Notes under the pieces: generated by a model | The model's database searches: none | What the model was told of the DNA's origin: nothing | Seen by the model: only the letters and a program-made list of their open reading frames with translations | DNA from: JBBRCX01 sp038204465 | Lineage (GTDB): Bacteria > Planctomycetota > Phycisphaerae > Tepidisphaerales > Tepidisphaeraceae | Length of the DNA: 24,935 bases | Reading direction: 5' to 3' | Assembly (NCBI GenBank): GCA_038204465.1 | Contig: JBBRCX010000069.1 | Span: 1 to 24,935, forward strand | Translations under genes and position numbers: made by a program | Shown here: in pieces, positions 22,721-24,935 of the stretch | Layout: the number at the start of each line of letters is the position of its first letter | How positions within the stretch are numbered: the first letter of the stretch is position 1

Positions 22721-22749
22721 TTGGCAAGGCTGTTTTGGCTAAATCTAGT
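22721..22749 (+). promoter_or_regulatory. possible sigma-70-type promoter
   Basis: TTGGCA (22721-22726), a 17-base spacer and TCTAGT (22744-22749). Five and four of six positions match the consensus. It would give a leader of about 200 bases before the SGNH hydrolase start. Confidence 0.3.
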
Positions 22750-22960
22750 ACAACAGATCCTAAACCCGTTCTTAACGATTCTGCGCGCCGAGACTTAAGG
22801 GTAACGCAAATTTTTTCGCCGACCCTTTCGGAGTTTTCGCGTCGATCAACTTATCCACCACGACGGGCGAGCGGCGGTGGAAACGAGGGGCAGCGCGGCG
22901 CAAGAGAGCCGACTGCGCGTTTTGTCACCTCGGCACGAAAACGTGGGTATAAGAACCCGA

Positions 22961-23653
22961 ATGCTGACATGCATCTCGGAAAAGTTGTCGCGCCGCGAGC
23001 CGGTTCGTCTGGTTTTCTACGGCGACTCGATAAGCACTGTGACCATTGACCCGCCGTATTTCGGCGGCGCTTCCTGCGCCCATCGCCACTGGGGGCAACT
23101 GCTCGCATCGGACTTACGCAGGCGGTTCCCGAAAAGTCAGATCAGCGCCGAGCACTTCTCGATCGGCGGGCAGAATAGTTATGAGGGGCTCGGGCGGGTG
23201 GACTGGCTTAAGCCCTTCGATCCGGACCTGGTCTTCCTCGGCCTCGGCGCCAATGACTGCGGCTGGCACGACCTGCCGCCGGAGTCGACACGGCACGCCC
23301 TGCGCACCCTGATCGGCACGATTCGCCTGCGGCACCGCTGTGACCTCGTCGTCCTGGGCCTCAACGGGCCGAATCCGCTGGGCGTTGGCTGGCAGCATTT
23401 CGAGGACACCGCGTGCGCGGTGCGACTGGCCGCGCTCGAGGGGGCCGCGCCGTACGTCGACGTCCGCGGGCCGACCCTGGCGGCCACGCGCGGCGGCGAA
23501 ACGTGGGCGGATTTTCACCTGGGCCGCGACGACTGCCATCCGAACGATCGGGGCATGGAAGTGTGGGCCGAAGCGATCATGGCCGTGATTGATCCACTGC
23601 TGCCCAAGTCCACAGACCGGGCGGATACAATGCCGGCTGAGAAGAAGGCTTAA
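22961..23653 (+). CDS. SGNH/GDSL-family hydrolase
   Basis: A 230-aa esterase-fold protein. The SGNH blocks appear in order: VFYGDSIS with catalytic S23, SIGGQNSYEG (Gly at 70), FLGLGANDCGW with N99, and DDCHPNDRG with D191 and H193 completing the triad. This family removes acyl groups from lipids or from glycans. There is no signal peptide, so it is likely cytoplasmic. The ATG at 22961 is chosen because conserved sequence begins soon after; an in-frame start 84 bases earlier gives an unlikely N-terminus. No strong ribosome site is visible; TATAAG at 22948-22953 is close to the ATG. The next gene, a GH29 fucosidase, starts 53 bases downstream, so a role as a carbohydrate esterase on acetylated glycans is a reasonable inference. 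Confidence 0.85.
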   Translation: MLTCISEKLSRREPVRLVFYGDSISTVTIDPPYFGGASCAHRHWGQLLASDLRRRFPKSQISAEHFSIGGQNSYEGLGRVDWLKPFDPDLVFLGLGANDCGWHDLPPESTRHALRTLIGTIRLRHRCDLVVLGLNGPNPLGVGWQHFEDTACAVRLAALEGAAPYVDVRGPTLAATRGGETWADFHLGRDDCHPNDRGMEVWAEAIMAVIDPLLPKSTDRADTMPAEKKA

Positions 23654-23696
23654 TCGCTGTTCTTAAAACTCTCCAAGGACAATTCCCCCCTCAAAC

Positions 23697-23701
23697 AGGA
23701 G
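23697..23701 (+). promoter_or_regulatory. Shine-Dalgarno AGGAG before TTG start of GH29 gene
   Basis: AGGAG with a five-base spacer to TTG at 23707. No ATG or GTG is available near the start of the conserved domain, so this site fixes a TTG start. Confidence 0.6.
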
Positions 23702-23706
23702 TCCGC

Positions 23707-24935
23707 TTGACCCTGCAGACGAAGAAAACGCCCGGTGACACGAGTTGGTTCGTCCGCGATCGATTTGGTCTTTTCATCCACTGGGGCCTCTACGCCTTGC
23801 CCGCGCGACACGAGTGGGTCAAGCACAAGGAGGAGATCCCGGACGAAGCCTACGACAGGTACTTCAAGCGCTTCGATCCTGATTTGTATGACCCCAGGAG
23901 CTGGGCGGCCGCCGCGTCCGGCGCGGGGATGAAGTATTTCGTCATCACCACCAAGCATCACGAGGGCTTCTGTCTGTGGGATTCGAAGCTCACGGATTAC
24001 AAGGCGCCCAACACGCCGGCCAAGCGCGACCTGCTCCGGCCGATGGTCGACGCCTTCCGCGAGCGCGGGATGCACGTGGGCTTTTATCATTCGCTCATCG
24101 ACTGGCACCACCCGCAGTACGTGATCGACCCCGTCTTCGGTCCCTATCGCAACAAGGACCGCGATGAGCTCAACAAGGGTCGGGACCAGTCGAAGTACGC
24201 CGAGTACCTGCACGGGCAGGTCCGCGAGCTGCTTACCGAATTCGGCAAGATCGACATCCTCTGGTTTGACTTCAGCTATCCGCAGCTTGGCAACGGCGCT
24301 GGCAAGGGACGTAACGAGTGGCAGAGCGAGAAGCTCTACAAGATGGTGCGCGAGCTGCAGCCGCACGTGATCCTCGACGACCGGCTCGATCTGCCGGAGG
24401 GTTGGGACATCATCACGCCCGAGCAGTTTCAGCCGCGGCAATGGGTGACCCACGAGGGAACGCCGGTCGTGTGGGAAGCCTGCCAGACCTTCAGCGGCTC
24501 ATGGGGCTATCACCGCGATGAATCGAGCTGGAAGAGCGTCAATCAGCTTATCGAGATGCTCATCGACACTGTCAGCAAGGGCGGCAACCTCCTGCTGAAC
24601 GTCGGCCCGACCGGGCGCGGCGAATTCGACGAGCGCGCCCTGAGCCGCCTCAACGCCATGGGCGAATGGATGAAGCGCCACGGCCGCAGCATCTACGGCT
24701 GCACGCAGGCGCCGGAGCAATTCAAAACGCCGCGCGATTGCCGGCTCACCTACAACCCCGACACGCGCCGGCTGTACGTGCACGTCTTCACCTGGCCCTT
24801 CATTCACCTGCATCTGGATGGATTTGCGGACCAGGTGGAATACGCCCAGCTCCTCAACGACGCCTCGGAGGTGAAGATGAGCACCAACTTCACCGGCGTC
24901 CATCACGCCAACGAAGGCGCCAGCCCGAACACCCT
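23707..24935 (+). CDS. GH29 alpha-L-fucosidase, 3' end beyond the window
   Basis: At least 409 codons, cut by the window edge. GH29 enzymes release alpha-L-fucose from glycans by a retaining mechanism. The family signatures are present: WFVRDRFGLFIHWGLYA (14-30), FVITTKHHEGFCLWDS (78-93), GFYHSLIDWHHPQY (125-138) and IDILWFDFSY (182-191), where D188 is the expected nucleophile. A GGNLLLNVGPTGRGEF block closes the barrel, and a beta-sandwich-like part begins after about residue 340. No signal peptide is seen, so it would act in the cytoplasm unless exported otherwise. It starts at TTG 23707 behind AGGAG, 53 bases after the SGNH hydrolase, and is probably in one operon with it. The general acid/base cannot be named from sequence, since it varies in GH29. 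Confidence 0.93.
   Translation, partial: MTLQTKKTPGDTSWFVRDRFGLFIHWGLYALPARHEWVKHKEEIPDEAYDRYFKRFDPDLYDPRSWAAAASGAGMKYFVITTKHHEGFCLWDSKLTDYKAPNTPAKRDLLRPMVDAFRERGMHVGFYHSLIDWHHPQYVIDPVFGPYRNKDRDELNKGRDQSKYAEYLHGQVRELLTEFGKIDILWFDFSYPQLGNGAGKGRNEWQSEKLYKMVRELQPHVILDDRLDLPEGWDIITPEQFQPRQWVTHEGTPVVWEACQTFSGSWGYHRDESSWKSVNQLIEMLIDTVSKGGNLLLNVGPTGRGEFDERALSRLNAMGEWMKRHGRSIYGCTQAPEQFKTPRDCRLTYNPDTRRLYVHVFTWPFIHLHLDGFADQVEYAQLLNDASEVKMSTNFTGVHHANEGASPNT

Larger units (their letters stand above)
22418..22960. other. 543-bp gene-free divergent region
   Basis: Between the starts of dcd (minus) and the SGNH hydrolase (plus). No protein-like frame is seen on either strand. It holds a perfect 7-2-7 palindrome (22705-22720), a possible plus-strand promoter next to it (22721-22749), a locally AT-richer part (about 22730-22860) and one near-match to a DnaA box (TTATCCACC at 22851-22859), which alone means little. 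Confidence 0.5.

Noticed and set aside
22851..22859. DnaA-box-like TTATCCACC in the gene-free region
   Set aside because: A single near-match without a cluster, dnaA, dnaN or an AT-rich unwinding element gives no support for an origin.
22546..23049. A 167-codon plus-strand frame in the region before the SGNH gene
   Set aside because: It overlaps the start of the SGNH gene in another frame, has no recognisable domain and no ribosome site.
1..24935. CRISPR array, tRNA, rRNA or insertion sequence
   Set aside because: No regularly spaced long repeats, no tRNA-like T-arm and stem set, no rRNA and no transposase motif were seen on reading both strands by eye; a tRNA and covariance-model scan would confirm.

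Overview
The window is GC-rich, densely coding bacterial DNA. The gene families point to Planctomycetota, possibly the Phycisphaerae/Tepidisphaerales side: a large M48-like membrane protein of a type I associate with planctomycetes, a cobalamin-dependent ribonucleotide reductase, zinc-ribbon and lipoprotein genes of unknown function, and glycoside hydrolases. This placement is an inference from gene content; no rRNA or tRNA gene was seen.

Left part (about 1-4450, minus strand). Transcription runs from high to low coordinates through an ATP-dependent DNA ligase, Ku, a LigD-type polymerase (Ku and polymerase overlap by 4 bases), a CrtC-like protein and a small membrane protein. Together the first three form a bacterial non-homologous end-joining (NHEJ) module in which the LigD activities are split into separate polypeptides and no LigD nuclease domain is visible. 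A 14-bp tandem repeat sits between Ku and the ligase and runs over the ligase stop codon.

Middle part (about 4600-14410). It holds an 811-aa membrane protein related to M48 peptidases whose HExxH motif is destroyed, a 667-aa glycoside hydrolase resembling GH151/GHL6 alpha-L-fucosidases, a lipoprotein, a STAS-like protein, a zinc-ribbon membrane protein, a small basic ORF, a DUF442-type phosphatase-like protein, a four-helix membrane protein and a DUF2238 (YjdF-like) membrane protein.

Right-centre (14425-22417, minus strand). dCTP deaminase (dcd), two tandem paralogous lipoproteins and a 2006-codon nrdJ gene lie on one strand. The nrdJ product is a class II ribonucleotide reductase interrupted by two inteins of 367 and 431 aa. 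Each is inserted immediately before a cysteine that is catalytic in this enzyme family. Dcd and NrdJ both feed deoxynucleotide synthesis. A good terminator hairpin follows dcd and another follows nrdJ.

Right end (22418-24935, plus strand). After a 543-bp gene-free stretch with a perfect 7-2-7 palindrome next to a possible promoter come an SGNH/GDSL hydrolase and a GH29 alpha-L-fucosidase, which begins at a TTG codon and is cut by the window edge. With the GH151-like gene this suggests use of fucosylated glycans.
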